DNA of 64,000 nucleotides from Pyrrhoderma lamaoense (taxonomy: Eukaryota; Basidiomycota; Agaricomycetes; Hymenochaetales; Hymenochaetaceae): contig NBAZ01000001.1 of assembly GCA_002794735.1 (NCBI GenBank), positions 2,852,001 through 2,916,000 on the forward strand, given 5' to 3'. How positions within the stretch are numbered: the stretch's first letter is position 1; each line of letters begins with the position of its first letter. The translations under genes and the position numbers were made by a program. Under the pieces are notes generated by a model that was not told where the DNA came from, ran no database searches, and saw only the letters and a list, made by a program, of their open reading frames with translations. Shown piece after piece: positions 1-10,783 of the stretch.

Positions 1-945
1 TATCTAGATGGCACACTTAGTGGCATTGAGAAGGAACGTACGGATCACGCGCGGTATATCCGTCGATACGTTGATGTATGGAGAGAAGGTGTTTCTGACA
101 CTGCAACGCAATTCGCGACTATTTTTCTTGAACGGGCACCTTCCGAAGAACTTCTTATTGAACTAAGATACCTTCTCTCTACTCTAACACACCACATGCT
201 AGATAATCTACTTTATCTCCTGCGAACTCACCTTTCTCAAGTAGAAGATGCTACATCCCTCTCTGCATTGCTGACCCAGCTCACACATTGTAGTGTTGCA
301 CTTTCTCGGGCCGGACTTGACTTCCGATCTCTCTTACCCCCGCTGTTTGAGAATGCAGTTCAGCAGAGGTTTTCACGTTCGTTAAGCACAGCAACAGATG
401 CATTCTGTAGTGTTTTTATGGACGCTCAGCGATATCACCGACAACCATCTACAGTGTTATGTACCCCTGATGCTGCCGCATTACCTCCAGAAGATTTTGT
501 GTTACCAGATGTATTACACGTTCCACCACACATACTTGCTTCTTTTCCCCCTCTTGCAACATATACCAACTCTATTCTTGCGGCGCTAAATAGTCTTCGC
601 CTTCTTGCGCCAGCATCACTAATATATACCCTAATCGATACCTTAGACACCAGTCTTGAACGTGCAGCATCCGAACTCTTTATTTATGCACAGGCGGCTG
701 TAGAGTCTGCATCTTCGATCCGAGCGGTAGTCAGTGATGAAGAACCTCCAAACCAGGTGCTCATCGTAAGGGCCTCTGCGAAGGCCTTTGTCCGTTTATT
801 GCTACCTTATGTGCGACGTGCACTCGCAGAAGGAGTCTATGGTACCTCCGAAAACGACGTTGCTAGCATGCGAGAAGGTTTACAAGATTGTACAAACCAA
901 TGGGAAGCGTGGATAGAGTCGTTTGAAGAAGACGGGGATTCGTAG
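1..945 (+). CDS. COG8: Conserved oligomeric Golgi complex subunit 8, C-terminal part (cut by window edge)
   Basis: Cog8 (Dor1 family) belongs to the lobe-B half of the COG tether, which holds retrograde vesicles at the Golgi. The reading frame is open from base 1 and runs in phase to TAG at 943-945, giving about 314 residues with no intron. The first visible residues (LDGTLSGIEKERTDHARYI, then RRYVDVWREG) match the conserved central Dor1 region. Later come a PP(H)ILASFPPLA-type segment and a NSILAALNSLRLLAP helix that are also typical. The N-terminal half lies outside the window. An ATG at 196 is internal and should not be taken as the start. A run of five Cs near 346 is intact here, unlike several runs further on. 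The family call is from remembered similarity. Confidence 0.85.
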   Translation, partial: YLDGTLSGIEKERTDHARYIRRYVDVWREGVSDTATQFATIFLERAPSEELLIELRYLLSTLTHHMLDNLLYLLRTHLSQVEDATSLSALLTQLTHCSVALSRAGLDFRSLLPPLFENAVQQRFSRSLSTATDAFCSVFMDAQRYHRQPSTVLCTPDAAALPPEDFVLPDVLHVPPHILASFPPLATYTNSILAALNSLRLLAPASLIYTLIDTLDTSLERAASELFIYAQAAVESASSIRAVVSDEEPPNQVLIVRASAKAFVRLLLPYVRRALAEGVYGTSENDVASMREGLQDCTNQWEAWIESFEEDGDS

Positions 946-2270
946 TAATGTGAATTAATGGTATCAAAAGACTTTTTGTATACTAGTATCCGGGATTAAT
1001 CGCTTCGATAACCAATCAATCACCAGCGTTTTCCCAGCATACGATCTTATGGCATAAGAAAACGGTGCTTTTAGCATATAAGCAACCTCTTCCCCTCCCC
1101 CATACTACTAGAACATCGGGCCGAGTCGCACTTAAGAAAGAATTAGCATAGGAGGCTAGCTCTTAATTCTTCGTGAAATTGAGCTCTCCGTCAGCAATTG
1201 CTATTCTCAAATTAAATGAGGTTTTTGTCCCTTCTTCTGTGGCATACTGATTAACGCAGGTCTCCCTCCTCCTTCCCCAGTTTTATTACAATGACCACGG
1301 CATATTCCGTAAGGAAAGAGAAAAAAATTGACGTCCACATTGAGGTTTCCCGTTCAATATTCATAATCGTATATTAAAGTAGATGATGAGGGGGGCTCGG
1401 TGCGGGAGAAGCAGCGGAGGTCTCGATTTGAATACCTCAGGCACTGCTGCTTCTGTAGAACTATGTGGCTCAATTCTAGTCAAGTCGCGGGTATATACCC
1501 CGGGTGAAGATGTCTGACTTTGTGAATAGTGGCGTCCACGGGTGTTCTCGTGTGTTGTTGATTTTTAGTTAATCCTCTACACGGATCGAATATCCGAAGC
1601 CACACCGTGTGCCACCCGCTGAAAGAGAGAAGGCGTAACGGTATAAACGATATCAAGAGTGTTATTATCAATATTAACCTTAATAATTGAAATATATGAT
1701 TATACAAGTATGTACAAATTTGCTATCTATTCTGGACGAGGTGTGCGAGATAAGCCACACCGCATGTAAGAGGAGTAAGTCGGACACACGGGATATTAGC
1801 GGTGTAGAAGTTGCATGTTAACAAGTGAATCGTGGAAGAACTATAATGAGGGCAGTGTGTAACGATGCAACAATTTAGAAGGGGTGTCTTATGAACATCA
1901 ATGAATACATGTATGGTACAAAATAATCCATGCGATTGTGGTGTAAAAACAAAAAGAGCATGAAGATGAAGACTGAAAGTTTGTTATTAATAGTACATCT
2001 TTTGACGGTCAGTAAGTAATGATAATGAGCAGAATGAGCACCAAGAATGTGACTAACCAGCAAGTTTTACCGATCCACGACACAAGATAAGTTACATAGA
2101 GATTATGATACAAGTGTTTGCCAACCATTATAGAAACAAAATGAGTAACATAGGACAGAAAAGGATATCATTGAATCGTCAATGATCACACTAGCTCCTC
2201 TTACACCAAACTTTGGTAACGTCAATACTGTTCAAGGGACATCATTTTCTCGCGGCTAGCTACGCTGCAT
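946..2270. other. Intergenic, no gene seen
   Basis: This is the space between the convergent ends of COG8 and the F-box/LRR gene. Only short ORFs without protein-like composition are present. It has one perfect 8-bp inverted repeat, AGAAGCAG at 1407-1414 and CTGCTTCT at 1447-1454, with a 32-nt loop. That could form a hairpin in a 3' untranslated region. No tRNA T-arm fits it. Confidence 0.6.
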
Positions 2271-3858
2271 TCATTTTGGAACTTCTCTGGACAACAACCG
2301 CTCCATGAAACTCGCACGATCGTAATCCGGAACACAGAACTTCGCTGGGAGATCCAATACCGGGGGAAATGATGGCAGAGAACGCTCTGTGGCATTCCTT
2401 GATGTAACAGAGATGCATAGCATCGTTTGCAAATTTGAAACATTCTTTTCGCGAGGAAACGAACGCTGTGGTAATGGATCTCCACTCTGTACAAAGGAAT
2501 CAAGTTAAAAGGATATACGACGAGCTTTAATAATAAACAAGCAAACTCACAACGGTCTCACGGAAACGGTAGATATCACGTATCACATTCAGTTTCACAC
2601 CGGCGCAAGCACTAGCAATTTTAAGACTGGGCAACTGCGGATGGGTACTTCCATCATTCCAAACATGTAATGTCAAGGCAGAGAGTTTTGAGCCAGCGCG
2701 GGACTTGATGAATTTGATAGCCAAATATAACGGTGTTTCTCTGCTGACCGTGAGAGCAAGGTGCTCGATTGTCTTGGGGAGTCGTTCGAGAAGAACAGGA
2801 GAAAACATTGGTGACTCGAACCTGAATTCTTTAAGACGATCACACTTTTCCACAATAGCAACCTCTTCGCGAGTCATGCAACTCGGTATAGAAAGAGATT
2901 CAATTGAGTGGATGTTTGGACTCAGTAGCGTATCCAAATGCAACATTCCCAAATCCCGGTCAATTTCCAGGCACCGAAGAGATTGTCTTGTGCTGTGAAG
3001 AAGCCAACGAATAAAATCCGACTTAGGGGTTGTATGGAATCCAAGCCTGAGTTCTTTCAATAGGCTGTTACTGAAAGGGATCGGTGTTTCAGTGTCCAAA
3101 GCGGGTAAACGAGGAGGCGTTCCTTTGAGAGAAACAAACTCTAGTGAAGACCATACTCCCGAAAGCAGTTGAAATGTTAGTTGATCATTATCTGACCAAT
3201 TTGAGAATTTCAAGGAACGGATATGTGGTCCCTTTCGCAGTGCGTCTAATGTGTCGGCATCGAAGGATGGCGCAGCCCGAAAGGTCCGGATACTATTTGT
3301 CTCTACATCTCGATAGGGCCCGGGAACAAGACAACCATACAACGCTAAATCAAGTTCATAGAGGTTTGGACACAAGCAGATTGCAAGAGAAAGAGCACGA
3401 TGGGAAAGTTGGTCAGGATGGTTATGATCCACGATGACTCTTAACCGTACGACAGCATGTCCAAGCTTCTTTCCACGTCGCGTACACGGGTCAACGGCCT
3501 CACGAAATGAGGAAAACCCAGTGCTTGATCGGAGTGTTACAGTGCGGAAAAGAAGATTTTGCGCAGGTGCGGCCCATGCATTGCAGACAAGCGCGGAGTT
3601 CGTGAGAAGTTTTGTATCCGGTTCTAGGTTCTCATCATAGTATGCGGCCTCTAGTATACTTGTGATTATTTCAAGCGGAAGGCAAAGGGGTCTCTTGCAT
3701 TGTGCGTCGAAGACCTTGTGCGTTTGAACAGTATCACTGCTTGTCACTGGTTTCCGTCTGTTAAACTGGAAAATACGCGTGAGGGTTACTATACGACATG
3801 AAATGAGGTAAGAACTTACCAGGAACTGGGAGACGTTGAAAATACTTTCTACAAACAT
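2271..3858 (-). CDS. F-box / leucine-rich-repeat protein
   Basis: Likely substrate adaptor of an SCF ubiquitin ligase. Three exons fit: 3858-3820, 3765-2551 and 2486-2271. The 54-nt intron 3766-3819 runs GTAAGT to CAG, and the intron 2487-2550 runs GTGAGT to CAG. The product is about 500 residues. The start is the ATG at 3858, because the longer upstream frame begins with TTG. A TATAAAG element lies about 50 nt upstream, near 3909-3916. An F-box-like helix (LCLPLEIITSILEAAYY) lies at about residue 45. It is followed by irregular leucine-rich repeats (SLEFVSLKGTPPRLPAL, SLRCLEIDRDLGML, IESLSIPSC). The last exon (SGDPLPQRSF...) is less typical and is supported only by phase. Agaricomycetes carry hundreds of such genes, so the substrate cannot be guessed. 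Confidence 0.8.
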
Positions 3859-4764
3859 AGAAAAGGGTAGGAGAGGGGGGGAAATCAGCCTTGACAAGCC
3901 CAGAGATGTCCTTTATATCCTTGTGTAAGAATAAATAAAGGACCCTTAAAGCAGAGTCTAAATTAAGAGATGTCGGATCCGGTTCGTCTCAAGCTCGTAT
4001 TGACCAATCGTCATAGCTAGATCTCCGCGTCTCAGCATACCGAGTCATAGAAAGGAACTCCCAAGTCTAATTTCCGAATTAACCGGCAACAATGGATTTA
4101 GTATATGTTTTAGTGTTTTTTTTTGCGTAAGCCAGTGACCGCTGGATCAAAGGACCTTAAGTCCTATGTCAAAGCTAGTACATCCATGTTGCATTTAGCG
4201 TTGATGACGAACAAGGGGTCGTTGTATAGGCCTTGCCGATACATAATGTGTCAACTGATAGGTAAAATGGAAGAGAGGACTATAGTAATACAGTCAAAGA
4301 CACGTTGTATACGTAAGCCCAAAGTAAAATAATTCCAATTATGGAGATTGATCTTATGTATGAAAAGATGGAGATGTGTAATAGTGCCTATATATCTACC
4401 ATATCAATGAATATACAGACTAAAATGCTTTAGTATGCCGAGAACCGGCCTTAGTTGAGGATGCATGCACGGAAATACATCAGACTACTATCATTAGTAC
4501 ATGTATGTGTCTCAAGAAGATCATCTTCAAGGGTTTTGCTATCCGCCTGTTTCAAATCCCCGACGACGCACTCGCGGCAGTGGATCGACTTGGATAGCAG
4601 ATAGAGAAGACATTTGAAATATCTTTATCACACAAAGGAACTTGTACTCGCATGAGGGTTTCAGCCTCATATCTTATGAGTGAAAATTAGAACAGCAAAA
4701 CAGTATACTTTATACAAAACTAGGGACAACTACAACAAACTTCTAAAGGAAATTCCAAATTCCA
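3859..4764. other. Intergenic, F-box/LRR promoter side
   Basis: This is the upstream region of the F-box/LRR gene and the downstream region of the importin gene. Apart from the TATA-like element near 3910 I see nothing that looks coding. Confidence 0.5.
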
Positions 4765-7700
4765 TTAACTACTTCGCGGTTCCGCCAAGACTTTTTGAAT
4801 GACAAGCATTTCCTCCGCACTTGCCTGCCCGACGATTTCGGAGAAATTATTAGTATTGCGAGTAGCACATTCTTTCAAGAAGGATATAAGGTGAGTCTAA
4901 GTAAGAGGCAAGGATTGGCGAAAGGATGAAAATAGAACATCCGAATGAGTAAAAATAATCATGTGAAAGAAGCTGAACTAGTATCTCCTACCGTCATATC
5001 CATTTGTGAGATGGGGTCATTTTTTAGATCTTCGTCGTCGTCATCCCCTGGAATGTCATCCTCGTCGAAAGTAGCACCACGCGGTCCTAGCATATCTGAA
5101 GGTCGTTAACAATAAATCAACTTCGGAACACTTCCGAAAGCCTGAATATCGCTAACCTGATAAAAATGCAATCTCATCTTTGTTCAATGGATTAACGCTA
5201 TCTTCGTCTTCCCAGTCGTCCTACACAATAATGAGTGATTTTTGTTATTTGGAGATCTCAATATCCCTGTAACCTACCCCATCATCTGAATCAGCATCGA
5301 TGACTCCTGCTTGTGAAGAGATAGTAGCCATTGTTGCCGATTCTCCATTTGAGCGAAGGTCATTTATGATTAGTTTGAGAGCCTTTACAGGGAAAGGTAT
5401 GCGCGTAAACTCATGGGGAGCTGAAAAGTCAAATTTCGTCAGTTAGGGAATGATAATCTAAGGGTTTCTGAGTGGGGAGTGCGCACTCTTTTTGGCCCTA
5501 GAACGTGTAATAATGACTGCAGAGTGCGCAGGTTCGTATCAAAGCTTACTATAAAGAAATGCAATAACTTACCATCTCTTGTTTCCGGCTTTACTATAAG
5601 GTCGCCTTTAACCATAAGATTTTGAAGGCTTGGACGCTCAGAGATAAACAGCTGACATAGTCCCAAGGTGCTGATCAAGGAAATAAGTAATTTCGAGAAA
5701 TCTTCGAAGAGATTTGAGAATACCTGACTCTGCTTGGCCAGAAACCCTGGAAAACTTCCGCATTTTCACACCAAGTCTGAATAAGGACATCAAGGCCAGA
5801 GCGACCATTTAAATTCAGCCCTTCTAGAAGTGAGAGTACAGTATCACGCTCGCTTTGAACAAGATAGGCGAAAGGAATAACAAGACTTTGAACGAACGTT
5901 GCGGTTTTTGCCGTCAACATTCTGCGGATCATCGCTTGAAGAAGTTCCGGCAAAACTCCTCCAATCGATGAGCTTGCGCCGCGTAATAGATGTATGATCA
6001 GGTCACCTATGACTAGACCGCCAGACTCGTCCTCATTCTCAAGAAGTCTCGCAATCACAGCTAGTATATTATCAATACCAGACTGTCCAGAAGAGTCTCT
6101 CCAGCCTAGTATTTGATTGATATCCTTGCGAACTATATATGTTAGACACAGAACACCGTTCTATTATATGAAGTCAATAACCTCAAAGACGGGTCTTAGT
6201 AACTCATGATAGATACCTGCAAAACGTCCCTATCTTCTGCCACGCGAAGGCATTCAAATAATGACGGAGCCAATGTAGCAAAAAATCCATCTCCAAGACC
6301 TGACTTCGGTGCTCCTGCAATGATACTTGAGACGAGCTCGATCGCTGAACTAGTAATCCATGATTCGCTTGGTTTTGCGGTAGCAATAGCGTTACACAGA
6401 GTCGGAATCGCACCCTTTACGAGGGCTTGGTAGATCTCTGGACGCGATTCTGATAATGATGTAAATATTTCCGTAAGGATAGATATCAAAATCGGATCTA
6501 TATTGCTTTTTAGTTACCAGCAAGGTTAGGAAATTTACATTATGATAAGTACCTTTGTTGTTGTTAATCCAAACTTGCAACGTCGCGGCCACAATCTGCT
6601 CGGCTAATTCTGAAGTGATCCAAGTACCTTTTCCGATATCAAGAACTGATGATAACGTTTCAAGGACGAGCGATAGGGTATCCTCAGTAGTAGCTAACAA
6701 AAATGGGCCTAGGTCCTTGGTGATCCTGAACGCGACCGGTAGAAGTACGGAATCATCCATTCCCGTAGCAAAACTAAGAGGGGAGTGATCAACAACAATT
6801 AGATGAGACCTTTTATAATCTTACTTTTGAATTGCCTTAACGGCAGAAACCTTGATGGGAATACCTGCACTCTCGGCCTCTAACACGTCAATGGCAGCCG
6901 ACATATATTGTCCAGCAAGTTGGGAAGGCAATAATTTCGAAAACTGGCTAGCGAATACAAAACTTCTTCCTTGTAGAAAGGGGCACTCTGAAATATTCAA
7001 CAATAATAGTCTATTTGTGTTTCGTTTTAGAGAATGAATATTTTCTTTCTTACCAGAGAGAGACAACAATTGAGGGATAACTTCTGACAGCAAGTACTCA
7101 ATATTAATTACTTTTGGTCGCCCAGATTCTTGTTCCTCGTCAAGATGATCCATGATACCTTCTGAAACGGAGCCGAGGGCAGCAAAAGCTGCTTCAAGGG
7201 GGCGCCACCTTTAAAATGGGTCAATAACAGGAATGAGAGGACACGATAAAATAAGTACCATTCTGTATTACCAGAATCCCGAGCCTGCTGCGATTCAGCA
7301 ACAACCTTAGAAATTGCTTGAGAAAGAGACGCAATGGTAATAGCTGGCTCTCGTTCAACGAGATTCTAATTTGATAATAAGTGCTTGCCCAGACACAATA
7401 ACAGCATATACTCACGGCAACAAGATCAAGACCAGCAACTCGAAGTGAATAAGACTGTGTCTCATCATCTTCATGGGCAACAAATGCATTTGCATCATTT
7501 GCCCAGTTTTCCTCCTGTCAAAATAATTAGAGTTAGTTAAAGGAAAGAGGTCTAAAGTGATCTTACATCATCGTCCGTCATCTGCATCCAACCACATAAC
7601 ACGACGATCAAGGCCTCCACATTCGAAGTGGTTAGCCATGGCTTTGACTTGCTGCCACGCGTGATAACTGCGATAAAATCAATGATTGGACATCCAAGCA

Positions 7701-8974
7701 TCGAAAGTGTGATAGGTTCATCCTCTTCTGACAAGCTTGGTGGCTGAGACGAAGAGAAAGTAGGAAGAAGGATACGAAGGTGAGAGAGAGCGATGTTCAA
7801 GAAATCCTCATAATGAGGAGCCAGGGATCTTGAAAATCCAAGATGAATCGTGTCCAGGGTCTAGAGTTTATCCTATAAGTTTCTGTTTCCCTCCCTTTTG
7901 ATGAACTCACTTTAAATATCTCGATTCTAATGGCAAGACTATCCCATGAGGGAACATTCAGGACCTCATTCTCAGGCGATGAGTTCAAAAGAACTTTAAA
8001 TGCATCAATCCAAACGGGAAGTATGGAGCCAGTTGCTTCTTTGACCGCTTGAGGATGCTGTTCTTTTACCATATATAATGTTGTGATGCATTGTCGAAAG
8101 ACTGAGACTGCCCTAGCACGAGTGTAAGGTGTATGCTATCGCATATAGTGAGCCTTTGGATATTTATTCTGTAGTTTGTAAGACGTACTTGAGTTGACCC
8201 AAGAATGTTTAAAAGAACTGGAAGAAGGTCACGGAGAACAGGAAGGATTTGATCCTCAGTTAGATCCGTCTTGATGAACTCGTTAAAAACTTGCATGGAG
8301 CCATGTACCGATTCTAAAGAAGAAGAGGATAGGAGACTGATTAACCCATTCAAAAGATCAGGATATTCCTCCGGCCAGTCCGAGCCCGCTATAAGAGATA
8401 GTGTATGCGCCTGTTGAGGAACATGAGAAACCTAAAAGATAATAATTTATCCAAAAGATTTGATTTTACGCACACAAGATGACCTGATCTTGCGGTTTGA
8501 ATCTGAGAGACACTTAAATAATGCATCTCTAACTTGAGATTTAATCTGAGTATGGAGTGTTGTCAATCATTTCCCGTCTTAGCAAACATCAGCGGTAAGC
8601 AGTTACCTCTGCCGGTGGTGCATTTCCTTTAAACGAGTTGAAGAGGGGGACCAACGCTCGTTTACGTACTTTCGGAGGACAATAATAGCTGAGTGATCAT
8701 TAATGGAAAATAAGTTTTCATATATAGATAGTTAATGTAATGCTTATCTGTCTTAAGGATACGTCCACATCCTGAGTAAGTGTTATGGATGAGAGTGCTA
8801 CAGCAGTCTCTATATGCGTGGTCGCGTTTTCAGTTAATATTCTTTTTCAAAGATCATATCTTGATATATACCTGGAACTGAGAAAAGTTCACTCAGCCTG
8901 AGCTCTGCGCTTATACGCGTATTTGGATCAGGATTAAGAGAGGAGGCAAGAATCTGCAAGATCTCTGAGCTCAT
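4765..8974 (-). CDS. KAP114: Importin-9 / Kap114-type karyopherin-beta
   Basis: This is a nuclear import receptor of the importin-beta superfamily. Kap114/importin-9 carries histones H2A-H2B, TBP and other cargo. The start is the ATG at 8974 (MSSEILQILASSLNPDPNTR). The stop is TAA at 4765, after HLISFLKECATRNTNNF and the EEMLVIQKVLAEPRSS tail. About fifteen short exons can be followed, among them DVDVSLRQ, YVNERWSP, IRSSC / AHTLSLIAGSDWPEEYPDLL, VIITRSRAKK and the acidic C-terminal stretch (DWEDEDSVNPLNKDEIAFL, then DMLGPRGATFDEDDIPGDDD), which is diagnostic for this branch. Two defects are visible near the 5' end. A run of five Gs at 8645-8649 is one base short of keeping WSP and LFNSFKG in one frame. 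The second intron lacks a GT donor (ATAAGC at 8742-8747, antisense). Both fit single missing bases. The start codons of this gene and its + strand neighbour are only 180 bp apart. Confidence 0.87.
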
Positions 8975-9154
8975 GGTGAACTGCCGCAGAGTCACGATGA
9001 AGATTCGAGCTGCATAAAACAGGTCGCGTCTGGAAATAAGACCGCGTTGTAGGCAATTAGTTCCCACGAGTAGAAAGATACTGTTGCACGTGTAATTACA
9101 TACACATTGAACTCATATCCATATTCCTACCTTAACGGTAGTCTTGAGGACACT
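8975..9154. promoter_or_regulatory. Short divergent promoter between the importin and RS-protein genes
   Basis: Only 180 bp separate the ATG at 8974 (-) from the ATG at 9155 (+). Both transcripts must start within this stretch or overlap each other. No clear TATA box is seen, as is usual for housekeeping pairs. This is inferred from gene positions only. Confidence 0.5.
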
Positions 9155-10647
9155 ATGTCCAAATCGTCTTTATCTACGGTAGTTTCAACCCTTGTCAGGG
9201 CCTCCATGGGATCATCTGTTTCAAGCACTGTCACAGACGAAGAACTCGATCGGCATGTAGCTGACCTTATACTTAAAGAGGCAAAACAGAAAGCGGAACG
9301 ATATCTACATGAAGGTGTAAATGCTTACTTACCCAGCAAGTATGTTCTTATGAATTAATCTGAGAAAAAGTGTTTTAACTTTTTTATAAGGTCGGATGCA
9401 AATGTACCAAAAACCAACAAACGGTTTTTATCCTCTATTATACGTAATACGGATGAACACAACAAGGCTGTTCTAAGGGCGCAGGCAGATGCTGCTCAGG
9501 AGGCTAAGATAGAAAGAGAAGAGCAGGAGAGAAAGGAAAGGAGGTCTCGCGCAATGGAAGCTGCTGAAGCAGGTCGTCTTAGACGACTTATGGGTGGTAC
9601 TTCCTATGATAGGTGGAACCCTAGTAGAGATGGGAAAAGAAGAGAACGCAAGAAAGGGACTTCCGATGACGAAGATGATTATGATAACGACAGACGCAGA
9701 AGTCGACGGATCTCTCACCGATCACGCTCAGGCTCGAGAGATAGAGAAAAAAGCAGGCATAGAGGGCGAAGTAGATATGAGGAAGACAGACGAGAGGGCT
9801 CGTCCAGAAGACGAAAGTCCGGGTCAAGGACTCCAATTAGTAGTCAGAAACGCGATGTTGATCATAAGGAAGGGGGCTCGAAACATAAACACAAACGATC
9901 AAGATCCAAAACTCCTGAAAAGAGTCATAAACGCCACCGTGATGATAAACAAACCAAAGCAGACGAACAAGGAGAATCTGATGGCGGGTCGTCCAGTAGG
10001 AAAAGAGAAAAAGGAAAAGGTGTGGATTATTCTCAAACTCCTTCAACGAGCATTAGTGGTTTCGCTACGCCAAACGATGATGATGATCAACCGAGACAAA
10101 TTCTGGACTCTCCACTAAGAAAGCAATCTTCTGCCGACCTATCTTCTCAATTCAAGCTGCGCAAAACCACCCGTGAATCACCCCGCCGCCCGCATCCCCA
10201 ACATTATCCGAGGAAGAGGACATAGGACGTTTTCGTCCCCGGAAGAAGCTTACCGCTGCCAATTCTTTAAAACCACCTGGTTCGCCTAGTTCTCTACCAT
10301 CTAAGATGGATAAGTACTTTGAAGAATCGTACGATCCTAGGCTTGACACAGGACCCATGACTGTCCCAACTATCCCAAATACTGGGCTGATTGACGGGCC
10401 TGAGTTTGAAAGCTGGGAAGCCATGCTTGATATCATACGTCAACGCAGGGAGGACAAGGCAGAACGGAAACGCTTACAACGTCTTGGTTTGCTGCCAGAT
10501 AAAGAAAAGAAGGAGAAAAAGGTCAAGGAGAAGATTGAAAAGTCATCAGACGCTTGGTCAATGGATACAGGGACAAGTATCATGGATATCCAATACTCAA
10601 AGAAGGGTGCCGTTCGAGAATGGGACATGGGAAAGGAGGGATTCTAA
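9155..10647 (+). CDS. RS-rich nuclear protein, probably linked to pre-mRNA processing
   Basis: Three exons fit exactly: 9155-9339, 9391-10172 and 10226-10647 (463 codons, 462 residues). The second intron, 10173-10225, is 53 nt, runs GTGAAT to CATAG, and restores the frame into RFRPRKKLTAANSLK. Residues 1-60 are a Ser/Thr-rich head and a charged helix. Next comes a long Arg/Glu coiled coil containing AAQEAKIEREEQERKERRSR. Residues about 150-270 are dominated by RS, RR and KH dipeptides (HRSRSGSRDREKSRHRGRSR), typical of splicing-associated proteins. The C-terminus is ordered and looks conserved: SYDPRLDTGPMT, FESWEAMLDIIRQRREDKAE, then DAWSMDTGTSIMDIQYSKKG. I recognise the C-terminal block as a conserved eukaryotic segment but cannot name the family. 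The start is ATG 9155; an upstream in-frame codon is TTG. The gene ends 136 bp from the convergent NOG2 stop. Confidence 0.75.
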
Positions 10648-10783
10648 CTTTTGTTCTAAACGATATTTAGTTTTTATAGATATTATTATTATTACTTGTA
10701 TAATGTACACTTGCAGTAATACAGAAATGTATAGAAGAACAGACAAACAGACGAACGAGGAAAAATAAATTACCATTACATGA

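Noticed and set aside
196..945. ATG at 196 as the start of a separate small gene
   Set aside because: The same frame is open to base 1 and the upstream residues match COG8, so the ATG is internal.
1407..1454. Hairpin as a tRNA or small RNA gene
   Set aside because: Only an 8-bp stem with a 32-nt loop; no T-arm or acceptor pairing fits.
8755..8762. U12-type donor GTATCCTT (minus strand) in the importin gene
   Set aside because: These bases encode VSLRQ in a conserved motif (DVDVSLRQ), so they are exon, not an intron start.
10172..10226. Apparent frameshift or programmed -1 frameshift in the RS-rich protein gene
   Set aside because: A 53-nt intron (GTGAAT to CATAG, 10173-10225) restores the frame exactly and gives a total of 463 codons. 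No slippery heptamer is present.
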